Positions 8,124 through 14,548 of a stretch of DNA of 21,450 nucleotides are shown here, piece by piece. Both the position numbers and the translations under genes were made by a program. How positions within the stretch are numbered: position 1 is the first letter of the stretch; each line of letters opens with the position of its first letter. The notes below the pieces were generated by a model, which was not told the origin of the DNA, did not search any database, and saw only the letters and a program-made list of their open reading frames with translations. The DNA is from CAYSPT01 sp964432985 (lineage in GTDB: Bacteria; Muiribacteriota; CAYSPT01), in NCBI GenBank assembly GCA_964432985.1, contig CAYSPT010000082.1, forward strand, positions 1 through 21,450. The letters run 5' to 3'.

Positions 8124-8735
8124 TTATTCCGAGCGCAGCACTTCCCGGCACCGGGTGGCAATGACCAGCGGCACTTCAATTGATCCTTCAATCACTATCC
8201 GGGCAAACAGCTTGCCCACCTTCCAAAGCAATTCCGCCTCGTATTTCCGTAAAGCGATGATCCGGGGATCGGAAGTGTCCTCCGAACTGACTGACAACTT
8301 CGAAGTTGTCGTGCCCTCGGTCATGAGCTGGTTCCAGCGGCCGGTGGATGTTTCCGGAGACGAATCGTCGGACGTGAGGAGTTTATTCCAGCGGCCGGTA
8401 GATGCATCCGCAGATTCCCCGGAGGGCTTGAGAAGCTTTTTCCAGACGACCGAGGATGATTCAACGGGTTCCCCGGTAGGTGATGATTCCGGTTTCTTCG
8501 ATCCATCCCGAGCGTTTTCATCATCCCGCGTGCTTTCAACGGATAACGCGTCGAGCTGTGACTTCACCTCACCGAGTTCATCGAGAGAACCGGCCAGTTC
8601 CTCGGAAGCGGCTTCAATCTGGTCTTTCTTGAGAAAAGCCATTTCACCCAGGTGCACCGCCATCCAGTCCACCGGAAGATACGATATAGCGGTAGCTCTT
8701 TCCAGCTCATCAGCAGTAAAACTCACCTGGATCAC
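8124..8735 (-). CDS. Cytoplasmic protein of unknown function with three W-x-[KQ]-L-[LM] 18-aa repeats
   Basis: I do not recognise a family. The best start is GTG 8735, with AAGGAG (8742-8747) exactly 6 nt upstream, giving 203 aa; ATG 8756 would add 7 residues with that RBS inside the gene. There is no signal peptide or membrane segment. Residues about 1-70 are helical and acidic (DWMAVHLGEMAFLKK, SEELAGSLDELGEVKSQL). Residues about 98-140 are three 18-aa repeats anchored on Trp98, Trp116 and Trp134 (WKKLL, WNKLL, WNQLM) in Ser/Thr/Glu-rich sequence. The tail (about 160-203) is again helical and includes a hydrophobic LLWKVGKLFARIVIEG segment. The repeats look like short linear binding motifs in a disordered linker. 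It stands between two secreted-protein units on the opposite strand. Confidence 0.68.
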   Translation of the reverse strand: MIQVSFTADELERATAISYLPVDWMAVHLGEMAFLKKDQIEAASEELAGSLDELGEVKSQLDALSVESTRDDENARDGSKKPESSPTGEPVESSSVVWKKLLKPSGESADASTGRWNKLLTSDDSSPETSTGRWNQLMTEGTTTSKLSVSSEDTSDPRIIALRKYEAELLWKVGKLFARIVIEGSIEVPLVIATRCREVLRSE

Positions 8736-8917
8736 AGCTATCTCCTTCGCACCCATACAATTAAGTGGGCTTTTTTATATGGGGATTATTATATAGGGAA
8801 CCGGAGTACAAGTCAATTCTTGCCTTTATCGTTAATTCAATCCAGGGCGCACGCTTCATTAAAAGCGCCGGTTACATACCGCGGAATAATATAATTGCTA
8901 CCCGCCCAAAAAAAAAG

Positions 8918-8947
8918 TTGACAATGTCGGGGTTCGATTTCTACAAT
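8918..8947 (+). promoter_or_regulatory. Strong sigma70-type promoter upstream of the C39-like gene
   Basis: A perfect -35 TTGACA (8918-8923), an 18-nt spacer and TACAAT (8942-8947) put the start site near 8954, after an A-tract at 8908-8916. The only downstream gene on this strand begins at 9230, so the transcript would carry a leader of about 276 nt. Confidence 0.7.
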
Positions 8948-9110
8948 AGAGATAGATGGCAGGGAACGGTTTTAAAAACCGACCAACTCCCGGTAAGTTC
9001 GCCAAGGAACGCAGTTCAAAAACACCCAAACCAAAACCCCTGAATGTTCTTGCGCAAAATCTGACGTGCTGAATGAGCAAAGGAACAGGACGGGACACGA
9101 ATTCATCCCC

Positions 9111-9139
9111 CCGGTTTTGATTCTCTTAACCGGTTTTCC
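9111..9139 (+). promoter_or_regulatory. Terminator-like hairpin in the leader (possible attenuator)
   Basis: CCGGTT (9111-9116) pairs with AACCGG (9128-9133) across an 11-nt loop, and TTTTCC follows. The stem is short (6 bp) and the U-tract weak, so termination would be partial at best. Its position between the promoter and the conserved hairpin would suit attenuation. Confidence 0.3.
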
Positions 9140-9142
9140 ACA

Positions 9143-9180
9143 ACAGTAAAACCCGCGGCTTCACACCGGAGTTGCGATCG
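9143..9180 (+). promoter_or_regulatory. Conserved leader hairpin, copy 1
   Basis: ACAGTAAAACC precedes a 7-bp stem, CGCGGCT (9154-9160) with AGTTGCG (9170-9176), closing a 9-nt loop TCACACCGG and followed by AT. A near-identical block lies at 10970-11007, before the first small lipoprotein gene. One position that is G-C in the other copy is G-T here, so pairing is kept. I could not match it to a riboswitch class I know. Confidence 0.5.
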
Positions 9181-9229
9181 GTTTGTGCAAACACAATACG
9201 GAGACAGGGTAAAGAAAGGAGAGTTACAA

Positions 9230-10036
9230 ATGAATAAGGTAACTCGGAAAACAATAGGAAAACAGTGGACGAAATTGTTCTGGCTGCCGGTATGTGTCGC
9301 TGTGGTTTGCACCGTCACCCCGGCGGCGGGTAACGATCTCATTGCCAACCTGGCCGCCGGACAGGAGCCCGTGTTGTCCCAGGAAGCCGGTGACAGCGGT
9401 GCCTCAGGTCTGGACCAGGTGGCGAGCATCTCCAGTGCCGGGGGATCCACTGCTGGAGGAGCTGACACCCTGGTGGCCTCCACAGGACAGGGCGGTTTGT
9501 CCGGTAGCCCGAAGAGTAAGGAGATAAACGTACCCCAGATGAACCAGTACACCGCCGGTGGAAAATACCCGGGTGGTTACTGCGCCATCACCGCTCTGCG
9601 AATGCTGCTCAGGCACCTCGGAATCGGGGATCCCGGCGCCGACGCGGTGGCGCTTCAAGGCAGCCGTCCCTACATCCCGGGACAGGGCTCCAGCGGCCAG
9701 CTCCTGGCCAGGCGGGCGCAGGAGCTCGGTATTCCCGGCGCGAAATACACCACCAACGGCAGTACCAGCGATATAAAGAATTCCCTTTCCCGGGGTAAAC
9801 CGGTTCTCACCGGAGGTATCGGGCAGTTTAACGGAACCTTCGAGAACGGCGCTCCGGAGAGCCACAACTACGCAGGATCGGGGCACTGGATGCTCACCAC
9901 CGGTTACGACAACGGCAACAAGACTTTCACGGTTAACGATCCCGCTACCGGCCGGAAGATCCACGTGGGTGAAAACGCCTTCAAGCGTTTCTTCTCCCCT
10001 GGCGGCGACGGTAATATCTGGATGATTTCGTATTAA
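9230..10036 (+). CDS. Secreted C39-like cysteine peptidase (Peptidase_C39_2 type)
   Basis: This 268-aa protein starts at ATG 9230, with AAGGAG 8 nt upstream. The signal peptide ends PAA33; GNDLIANLAAGQEP (34-47), the shared motif, follows. A Ser/Gly/Ala linker runs to about 95. The domain (97-268) reads INVPQMNQYTAGG, GGYCAITALRMLLRHLG (Cys118), a GADAV-ALQGSRPYIPG block, GSGHWMLTTGYD (His219) and VNDPATGR (Asp237), as expected for papain-fold C39-like enzymes; Gln105 could form the oxyanion hole. It is a paralogue of the LysM protein at 15443-16318, which shares the QYTAGG, CAITALRM, ARPYIPG and GHWML blocks. Substrates may be peptidoglycan peptides or secreted proteins. The next gene begins 12 bp downstream. 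Confidence 0.85.
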   Translation: MNKVTRKTIGKQWTKLFWLPVCVAVVCTVTPAAGNDLIANLAAGQEPVLSQEAGDSGASGLDQVASISSAGGSTAGGADTLVASTGQGGLSGSPKSKEINVPQMNQYTAGGKYPGGYCAITALRMLLRHLGIGDPGADAVALQGSRPYIPGQGSSGQLLARRAQELGIPGAKYTTNGSTSDIKNSLSRGKPVLTGGIGQFNGTFENGAPESHNYAGSGHWMLTTGYDNGNKTFTVNDPATGRKIHVGENAFKRFFSPGGDGNIWMISY

Positions 10037-10048
10037 GGAAGAAATCCC

Positions 10049-10966
10049 ATGATCAGAAAACAAAGCGCATCGATACTGGTTCTGGCCGTGGTGCTTACGG
10101 GAAGCCTGCTGCTGCAGGGCTGCGGCGCGGCCGGCAACATCGGAAACATCATCACCTCCTTGATTTCGGGAGTTTCACAGGTACTGTCAAGCTCAAACGT
10201 CATGGATGCCGTCCAGCAGGCACTTGGCGCCGCGGGCAACATTGCTGGTATGTTCGGTGCCAACGACGTGACCCGGGTCCTGGGACAGGTAGGGCAGGCG
10301 GTGCAGGGTATTTCCGGTGCGCTCCAGGGTGGTCCGCAGACGGTTCAGAACATGGCGAATGTTTTTGACGGAAACACTCCGAACGCCCCCGGGATGCTGA
10401 TGAATGACGGAACGCTCGCGGGAGGAGGCAACAACTGGACCAACGCCATAAACGACGGATTAGCCGGTGGAGCTCCTGCAAACAGCAGCAGGGGCGGCGG
10501 TTTTGCCCCGAGAGGCGGGACAGGAGCAGGTGGACAGCGCCTGGCCGGCTTCTACGGCAGCCCCGGTGGCTACCAGCAGGTAAATGACGATGTCATGAAC
10601 TGGTTCGGCACCACCCGCAACGGCTGCGTGGCCTTCATGTCTTCCGCGCTGCGGCAGGCCGGGTACGATGTGCCCCAGGATGGTGGAGTGAGCACCGTGA
10701 CCCGTCCGTTTTCCGATTACCTGGAAGGCCAGCTGGGATTTCAGAGGGTATCTAATCCCGGCGGCCTTCAGTCCGGTGACGTGGTCTTTACCCAGGACGG
10801 CCCGGGTGATCCGGGGTATCCGTCCCACACCTACATGTTCCAGGGATGGGCTGACCGTGGACAGGGACTGGCCAACGTGGTGGACAACCAGGGATCCACT
10901 CATGTACGCAACGTCGGACCCAACGGCGGCGCCACACCGTTTCAGTACGCGCTCAGGCCCAACTGA
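10049..10966 (+). CDS. Lipoprotein with NlpC/P60- or CHAP-like cysteine hydrolase domain
   Basis: This 305-aa protein has a lipobox LLQGC (Cys25); Gly follows the cysteine, which suggests outer-membrane sorting if Lol rules apply. Residues 30-110 are Ala/Gly/Gln-rich helices, and 110-170 is a flexible Gly/Asn/Ser linker. The C-terminal domain (about 175-305) has NGCVAFMSSALRQAGYDVPQ (Cys193), LQSGDVVFT (241-248), PSHTYMFQGW (His260) and VVDNQG (279-282). This order of Cys helix, GD-strand, His strand and polar residue is that of papain-like NlpC/P60 and CHAP amidases and endopeptidases, which cut peptidoglycan stem peptides. The family choice between the two is uncertain. AAGGAAG lies just before the start, and the gene is in an operon with the C39-like gene 12 bp upstream. 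Confidence 0.78.
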   Translation: MIRKQSASILVLAVVLTGSLLLQGCGAAGNIGNIITSLISGVSQVLSSSNVMDAVQQALGAAGNIAGMFGANDVTRVLGQVGQAVQGISGALQGGPQTVQNMANVFDGNTPNAPGMLMNDGTLAGGGNNWTNAINDGLAGGAPANSSRGGGFAPRGGTGAGGQRLAGFYGSPGGYQQVNDDVMNWFGTTRNGCVAFMSSALRQAGYDVPQDGGVSTVTRPFSDYLEGQLGFQRVSNPGGLQSGDVVFTQDGPGDPGYPSHTYMFQGWADRGQGLANVVDNQGSTHVRNVGPNGGATPFQYALRPN

Positions 10967-10969
10967 GAA

Positions 10970-11007
10970 ACAGTAAAAAACGCGGCTTCACTACCGGAGC
11001 TGCGATA
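10970..11007 (+). promoter_or_regulatory. Conserved leader hairpin, copy 2
   Basis: ACAGTAAAAAA precedes CGCGGCT (10981-10987), a 10-nt loop TCACTACCGG and AGCTGCG (10998-11004). The 7-bp stem matches the copy at 9143-9180, with one inserted loop base and a G-C in place of a G-T pair. It begins 4 bp after the stop of the preceding gene and ends 37 bp before the lipoprotein start at 11045. Confidence 0.5.
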
Positions 11008-11044
11008 GATAATAAAAAAAGAAAGAAAAGGATGGTGGTAAAGG

Positions 11045-11512
11045 ATGGCAAAAGGAAACATGAGGTCAATGGTGGTACTGGTAGTGCTGGTCGGATTGAG
11101 CCTGCTCACACAGGGTTGCGGCATCAAGGGAACCTGGACTTCCACTACGACTGTCACGGAAACCGTCAATGGTGAAGAAAAAGAAGTCTATTCTTCTAAC
11201 GCCGAAGGTGACATAGTTTCCGGCGCCGAATACGGTCTGCCCTTCCCGGTTCTGGCGGTCAACCGCTCCGAGGTCAACGGCGAAACCGTCATCGGCCAGG
11301 ATGAGGAAGCGGGCGAAGAAGCCGATGTCGACGAAGGAACCGATGCCGACGAGGCCAATCAGGAAGATGACGGGCAGCTGGCGGACAGCACCGACGAGCC
11401 GGCAGCCAGTGACGAAACCTCCGAAGTTCTCGCCCAGCTTCCGGAAGGCCAGACAGGTGAACTGGAGCAGGGCGACGGTTGGGACAAGGATTACCAGGGA
11501 ATCGGCCAATAA
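11045..11512 (+). CDS. Small acidic lipoprotein A (constant N-block, variable acidic linker, GWDK-YQGIGQ tail)
   Basis: The protein has 155 aa, with lipobox LLTQGC (Cys25). Residues 30-78 form a compact block (TTVTETVNGEE, VYSSNAEGDIVSGA, GLPFPVL, VNGETVIG), nearly identical to the protein at 12181. Residues about 80-142 are a Glu/Asp/Ala-rich linker of low complexity, and the C-terminus is GWDKDYQGIGQ. I recognise no known family. The start region AAGGATGG...AAAGGATGG is also shared with the genes at 11669 and 12181. Together the features suggest a surface-anchored domain on an acidic stalk, with a conserved tail that may bind a partner. It follows the NlpC/P60-like lipoprotein gene by 78 bp. 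Confidence 0.75.
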   Translation: MAKGNMRSMVVLVVLVGLSLLTQGCGIKGTWTSTTTVTETVNGEEKEVYSSNAEGDIVSGAEYGLPFPVLAVNRSEVNGETVIGQDEEAGEEADVDEGTDADEANQEDDGQLADSTDEPAASDETSEVLAQLPEGQTGELEQGDGWDKDYQGIGQ

Positions 11513-11668
11513 GAAGTATCCTATCCATTCACTAAGTGCTCAGGCCAGTTGAGGACCGACGAGCACGCGAAGCAACTCCAAAAAAAGAAATCCCCAAAAC
11601 AAATATCTATCTTGAGCAAACTGTGCCCATCAAGCAACGAGCCAATGAAAAGGATGATGAGTGAGATG

Positions 11669-12106
11669 ATGGCGAAAAGTCTACGACTTTCTAACAGTTC
11701 ACGACCTCTGCTGACACCGAGAGCTTTGCTGACGTTTAGAGCTATGTTGATGTTGGCAGTACTGATCGGCTGGAGCATGTTTATTCAGGGCTGCCAGATA
11801 TTCCCTGACAAGGCATCTGTGGCCACAGCAGTAGAGGCGGCAGAGCAAGCTGCTGCAGCCGAGCAAACTGCCGTGGAAGAGCGGGTCGCCGCTCCCGAGC
11901 CGGCCGGAACCTCCGAGGAAGAAGTTGAATCGCTGGCCGGATCCCGGTTCGATGTGCCCTTTGAGGGTGCGGATGTCATCTGTTCCATGGATAAGATAAC
12001 CGGCTGCGATGAGAGAACTACCGCCTTCGTTCTGCAGGAAGACGGCCGCCTGGCAAACAGGGACACCGCCGTGACAGATTACATCAACGCCCACCTGGGC
12101 CGCTGA
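11669..12106 (+). CDS. Small lipoprotein B with related signal peptide but different mature domain
   Basis: This 145-aa protein starts at ATG 11669, chosen because AAAAGGATG and ATGGCGAAAAG line up with the start regions of the two neighbouring lipoprotein genes; the frame is open further upstream to 11549. The signal sequence is long (RAMLMLAVLIGWSMFIQGC, Cys42), and its last 17 residues resemble MRLMLALVALVGLSMLTQGC of the gene at 12181. The mature part differs: an Ala/Glu helix (TAVEAAEQAAAAEQTAVEE), a short Pro/Ser/Glu stretch, then a small domain with two cysteines (VICSMDKITGCDERTTAFVL) that could form a disulfide, ending DYINAHLGR. Its function is unknown. Confidence 0.68.
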   Translation: MAKSLRLSNSSRPLLTPRALLTFRAMLMLAVLIGWSMFIQGCQIFPDKASVATAVEAAEQAAAAEQTAVEERVAAPEPAGTSEEEVESLAGSRFDVPFEGADVICSMDKITGCDERTTAFVLQEDGRLANRDTAVTDYINAHLGR

Positions 12107-12180
12107 TTATTGGGGAAGCAAATTAATAGTGATCAAGGTAAGGTTTGAATAATAAAACAGGAAAGGGATGATGGTAAAGG

Positions 12181-12711
12181 ATGGTTAGACAGAGAATGAG
12201 GTTAATGTTGGCACTGGTAGCACTGGTCGGGTTGAGCATGCTCACACAGGGTTGCGTAGGGGGAACATGGAAATGCAAGACCACCGTCACGGAAACCGTG
12301 AACGGGGAAGAGAATGAAGTCTATTCCTCCAATGCCGAGGGCGACATCGTTTCCGGCGCTGATTTCGGCTTGCCGTTTCCGGTGCTGAGGGTCAACAGCT
12401 CAGACGTCAACGGCGAAACCGTTATCGGCGGGGACGAAGAAGAACTGGCCGACGAGGAAGAAATCGCCGATGGCGACGTGATAGCCGAGGAGCAGACGGA
12501 AGAAGTGGCCGAAGCCGAGGAGGCCGAGGAAACCGAAGAAGAAACTGCCGAAGCAACCGACGAAGAGGCTGCCGCTGAGGAAACAACGGAAGAAATTGCG
12601 GAGACTCCCGAGGATGAAGCCGAGGAGGCCGATGACGCAGCTGCTCTCATCGCCGATCTGCGGGAGGTCCTTGACGGCTGGGACAAGAACTACCAGGGTA
12701 TCGGTCAATAG
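12181..12711 (+). CDS. Small acidic lipoprotein C, paralogue of lipoprotein A
   Basis: This 176-aa protein has lipobox MLTQGC (Cys25). Residues 33-79 repeat the block of the 11045 protein (TTVTETVNGEE, VYSSNAEGDIVSGA, GLPFPVL, VNGETVIG). The linker is longer and more extreme here: about 80 residues, mainly Glu, Ala, Asp and Thr (EAEEAEETEEETAEATDEEA). The tail GWDKNYQGIGQ matches its paralogue except Asn for Asp. A tandem duplication followed by linker expansion is the simplest history. The gene ends 36 bp before a strong terminator, which closes the operon that starts at 9230. Confidence 0.75.
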   Translation: MVRQRMRLMLALVALVGLSMLTQGCVGGTWKCKTTVTETVNGEENEVYSSNAEGDIVSGADFGLPFPVLRVNSSDVNGETVIGGDEEELADEEEIADGDVIAEEQTEEVAEAEEAEETEEETAEATDEEAAAEETTEEIAETPEDEAEEADDAAALIADLREVLDGWDKNYQGIGQ

Positions 12712-12747
12712 CAAACATACCATTTTCTGACAGATGTTGACTAACAT

Positions 12748-12783
12748 CGAGGGCCGGTCTTTCAACAGGCCGGTCCTCGTTTT
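12748..12783 (+). terminator. Rho-independent terminator after the lipoprotein operon
   Basis: A 13-bp stem of CGAGGGCCGGTCT with AGGCCGGTCCTCG (two G-T wobbles) closes a TTCAAC loop at 12748-12779 and runs into TTTT (12780-12783). Confidence 0.85.
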
Positions 12784-12835
12784 CAATAGGTTCCGGTTCT
12801 GGTGTTGCTTTTACCCTTCATACTGCTTATTATTA

Positions 12836-12931
12836 ATCCAGCTTCGGATTAAATCCAGCTTCGGATTAAATCCAGCTTCGGATTAAATCCAGCTTCGGAT
12901 TAGATCCAGCTTCGGATTAGATCCAGCTTCG
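12836..12931. repeat. 17-bp tandem repeat upstream of the pilin genes
   Basis: Five complete units, ATCCAGCTTCGGATTAA (two end in AG), and one partial unit run from 12836 to 12931. Each unit with its preceding A forms a small dyad, AATCC-agcttc-GGATT. The array ends 20 bp before the GTG start at 12952 and only 5 bp before AAGG of its RBS, so it lies in the 5' UTR or core promoter of the pilin operon. Confidence 0.9.
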
Positions 12932-12951
12932 TAAATAAGGAAAACGTTCTC

Positions 12952-14130
12952 GTGTTCCGTACTATCGTTAACAAAACTGGTTTTTCACAGCGGGGAATCG
13001 GCTCCAATCTGCTGATTACCCTGGGAGTTTTGTGCGTTCTCTTCATCGTGGGCATGGCGTTTCTCAATTTCCTACAGGGAGAACAGCGCCTCACCCGGTC
13101 ACTCTACCATCACGAGAAAATGGTCTACATAGCCGAGGCGGCCCTGGAAGAAGCCGCCTGGTACGTCAGGAAAAGTATGAACACCGAAGGGGAGACGTGG
13201 TACGATCATCTGCGGAACCCGGGTACCGCTTCCAGTGCGGGAGAAACCTACGATCCTACCTACACCCGGGATATCGCCGAGTTGGCGTTTTCTTCCAGCT
13301 TCTCCCTGGATGTGAAGATCAGTCTGCACAAGGCCGCACCCTTCATGGACGATCCGGCCCCCGACCCCATAGAGAAGACCGCCGTGCTCAAGTTTGTCTC
13401 CACGGTCAAAACCGGGCGACGCCGAAAATCCATCCAGGCGCTGAAGCAAATAAAAGTGGTGCGGCTTTCACCGCCTTCTCCCCTGGCCGACCACAGTCTT
13501 TGGCTCTGGGACAAAGGGCAGCTTTCCTGGAACGACAGCGTAACGCCCGGTTTGCCGCCCGCGCTCGATCCACTGGATGAAGACGCCAGGCAGGCCATGA
13601 ACGACACCTGGCGGTACACCTGGTACGGAGCGAACAAACGGCGTTTCCCGCTGTGCGCCCAGAAGTTCAGCTATTTTTTCAACAGCGTGGAAGAATTCAA
13701 AAAACAATTCTCCGGTTCTGATGGCTTCACGCTCTGCGGCCAGATGATGATCGAAACCTCCAACCCGGCCAGCAGGCTGATCCTCAAGGGGGCCGTGGAC
13801 GGACGGGGCTGGCTGATAACGCGGGGTGTCAGGGTCGGGGTAGGGTATTGTGAAACCGCTCCCGAAGCGCTGTTCGGCCTGGCCATGCTCAACAACAGCC
13901 CGCTTCCCATCAGGGGATTCGGCAACCGCCTGTTCGAGGGTATGCTGATGCTGCCTTACGGGACCCTGGTCACCGACAGCAACCTTTCCATTAAGGGGCA
14001 GGTCTACGCCCGGAATTGGGAAATTGCTTCTGAAAACAGCCTGGAATTCGATCAGGACCGCCTGCGGCAGCCCGTCTATCATGCGACCATGTCCGATCAG
14101 GTAATGGCCTGGGGACCATGGAAGGAATGA
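12952..14130 (+). CDS. PilX-like type IV pilus or pseudopilus assembly protein
   Basis: This 392-aa protein starts at GTG 12952, with AAGG about 11 nt upstream. The N-terminus (QRGIGSNLLITLGVLCVLFIVGMAFL) is a single hydrophobic helix, followed by an amphipathic extension with AEAALEEAAWYV (58-69). This is the PilX N-terminal pattern of a Gly-containing leader, TM helix and AAEAAL-type element. There is no Glu at position +5, unlike the next two genes. The remainder (about 100-392) is a large extracytoplasmic region with a basic RRRKSIQALKQIKVV strand and no recognised domain. Gene order PilX-, PilV-, PilW-like matches minor-pilin priming clusters. The stop at 14128-14130 is 2 bp before the favoured start of the next gene, so the genes are probably translationally coupled. 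Confidence 0.78.
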   Translation: MFRTIVNKTGFSQRGIGSNLLITLGVLCVLFIVGMAFLNFLQGEQRLTRSLYHHEKMVYIAEAALEEAAWYVRKSMNTEGETWYDHLRNPGTASSAGETYDPTYTRDIAELAFSSSFSLDVKISLHKAAPFMDDPAPDPIEKTAVLKFVSTVKTGRRRKSIQALKQIKVVRLSPPSPLADHSLWLWDKGQLSWNDSVTPGLPPALDPLDEDARQAMNDTWRYTWYGANKRRFPLCAQKFSYFFNSVEEFKKQFSGSDGFTLCGQMMIETSNPASRLILKGAVDGRGWLITRGVRVGVGYCETAPEALFGLAMLNNSPLPIRGFGNRLFEGMLMLPYGTLVTDSNLSIKGQVYARNWEIASENSLEFDQDRLRQPVYHATMSDQVMAWGPWKE

Positions 14131-14132
14131 CA

Positions 14133-14537
14133 ATGAGACCCGTGTCAGGATTTTTTAATCGCGGCTTTACCATGACTGAGCTGGCCGTAATCCTGGCTAT
14201 TATCGCCATCGCCCTGGTTCCGCTGGTAGGTATCTTCACCAGCGGGGCGGCGCAAACAAGCGAAACGGTGAAACGATCCACCGCGGTTGAAATGGCGGCG
14301 GAAGCGCTGGAGATAATGAAATCCATGTCCTTCGATTTTCTGGCCCAGAAAGGTGAACACCCGTTCCCGCCCGTCGGGCGGTTCGATACCAGGTTTGACC
14401 GGACGGTAGTGGTGACACAGGAGGTCCCGGACGAGCTTCTCACGCTGGAAGCCAGGGTGACCTGGAAGGAACAGAACAAAGATCTGGAGATTGTTCTCAG
14501 GACGCTGGTGTCGAATCCACGGGTGACCATGGAGTAG
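14133..14537 (+). CDS. PilV/GspI-like minor prepilin
   Basis: This 134-aa protein starts at ATG 14133, because GAAGGA (14121-14126) lies exactly 6 nt upstream; ATGs at 14118 and 14127 are also in frame but lie before or against the RBS. The type III signal MRPVSGFFNRG|FTMTELAVILAIIAIALVPLVG shows the prepilin peptidase site after Gly11, Phe +1 and Glu +5. A short globular region of about 90 residues follows (EMAAEALEIMKSMSFDFLAQKG, VTQEVPDELLTLEARVTW). Size and position fit minor pseudopilins PilV or GspI, which form the tip complex of type IV pili or type II secretion pseudopili. Confidence 0.82.
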   Translation: MRPVSGFFNRGFTMTELAVILAIIAIALVPLVGIFTSGAAQTSETVKRSTAVEMAAEALEIMKSMSFDFLAQKGEHPFPPVGRFDTRFDRTVVVTQEVPDELLTLEARVTWKEQNKDLEIVLRTLVSNPRVTME

Positions 14538-14548
14538 GGACTGCACAG

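Larger units (their letters stand above)
8736..9229. other. Intergenic region and structured leader of the C39-like/lipoprotein operon
   Basis: About 490 bp between divergent genes. The left part (8757-8900) is AT-rich and should hold the promoter of the minus-strand gene, though I cannot place it. The right part holds a good rightward promoter (8918-8947), a leader of about 276 nt with a terminator-like hairpin (9111-9139), and a conserved hairpin (9143-9180) just before the RBS AAGGAG (9216-9221) of the gene at 9230. Confidence 0.6.

Noticed and set aside
8124..8160. Intergenic repeat of the ATTCCGAGCGCAGC type overlapping the 3' end of the W-repeat gene
   Set aside because: About 14 bases resemble a sequence common in many genomes, but the match is short and lies partly in a plausible C-terminus, so I do not call a repeat.
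8950..9229. ydaO (c-di-AMP) or GEMM (c-di-GMP) riboswitch
   Set aside because: These classes often precede wall-hydrolase genes, but I could not align the conserved cores known from those classes to this leader. Only an unnamed conserved hairpin is supported.
9404..10063. A 219-codon open frame on the minus strand opposite the C39-like gene
   Set aside because: It is antisense to a gene with intact catalytic motifs, signal peptide and RBS. Its translation has no recognisable domain, and long antisense frames are expected in GC-rich coding DNA. The same applies to long antisense frames at 103-927, 2107-2709, 11066-11509 and 13468-14133.
12836..12931. CRISPR array
   Set aside because: Units are 17 bp and directly abut with no spacers; no cas genes are nearby.
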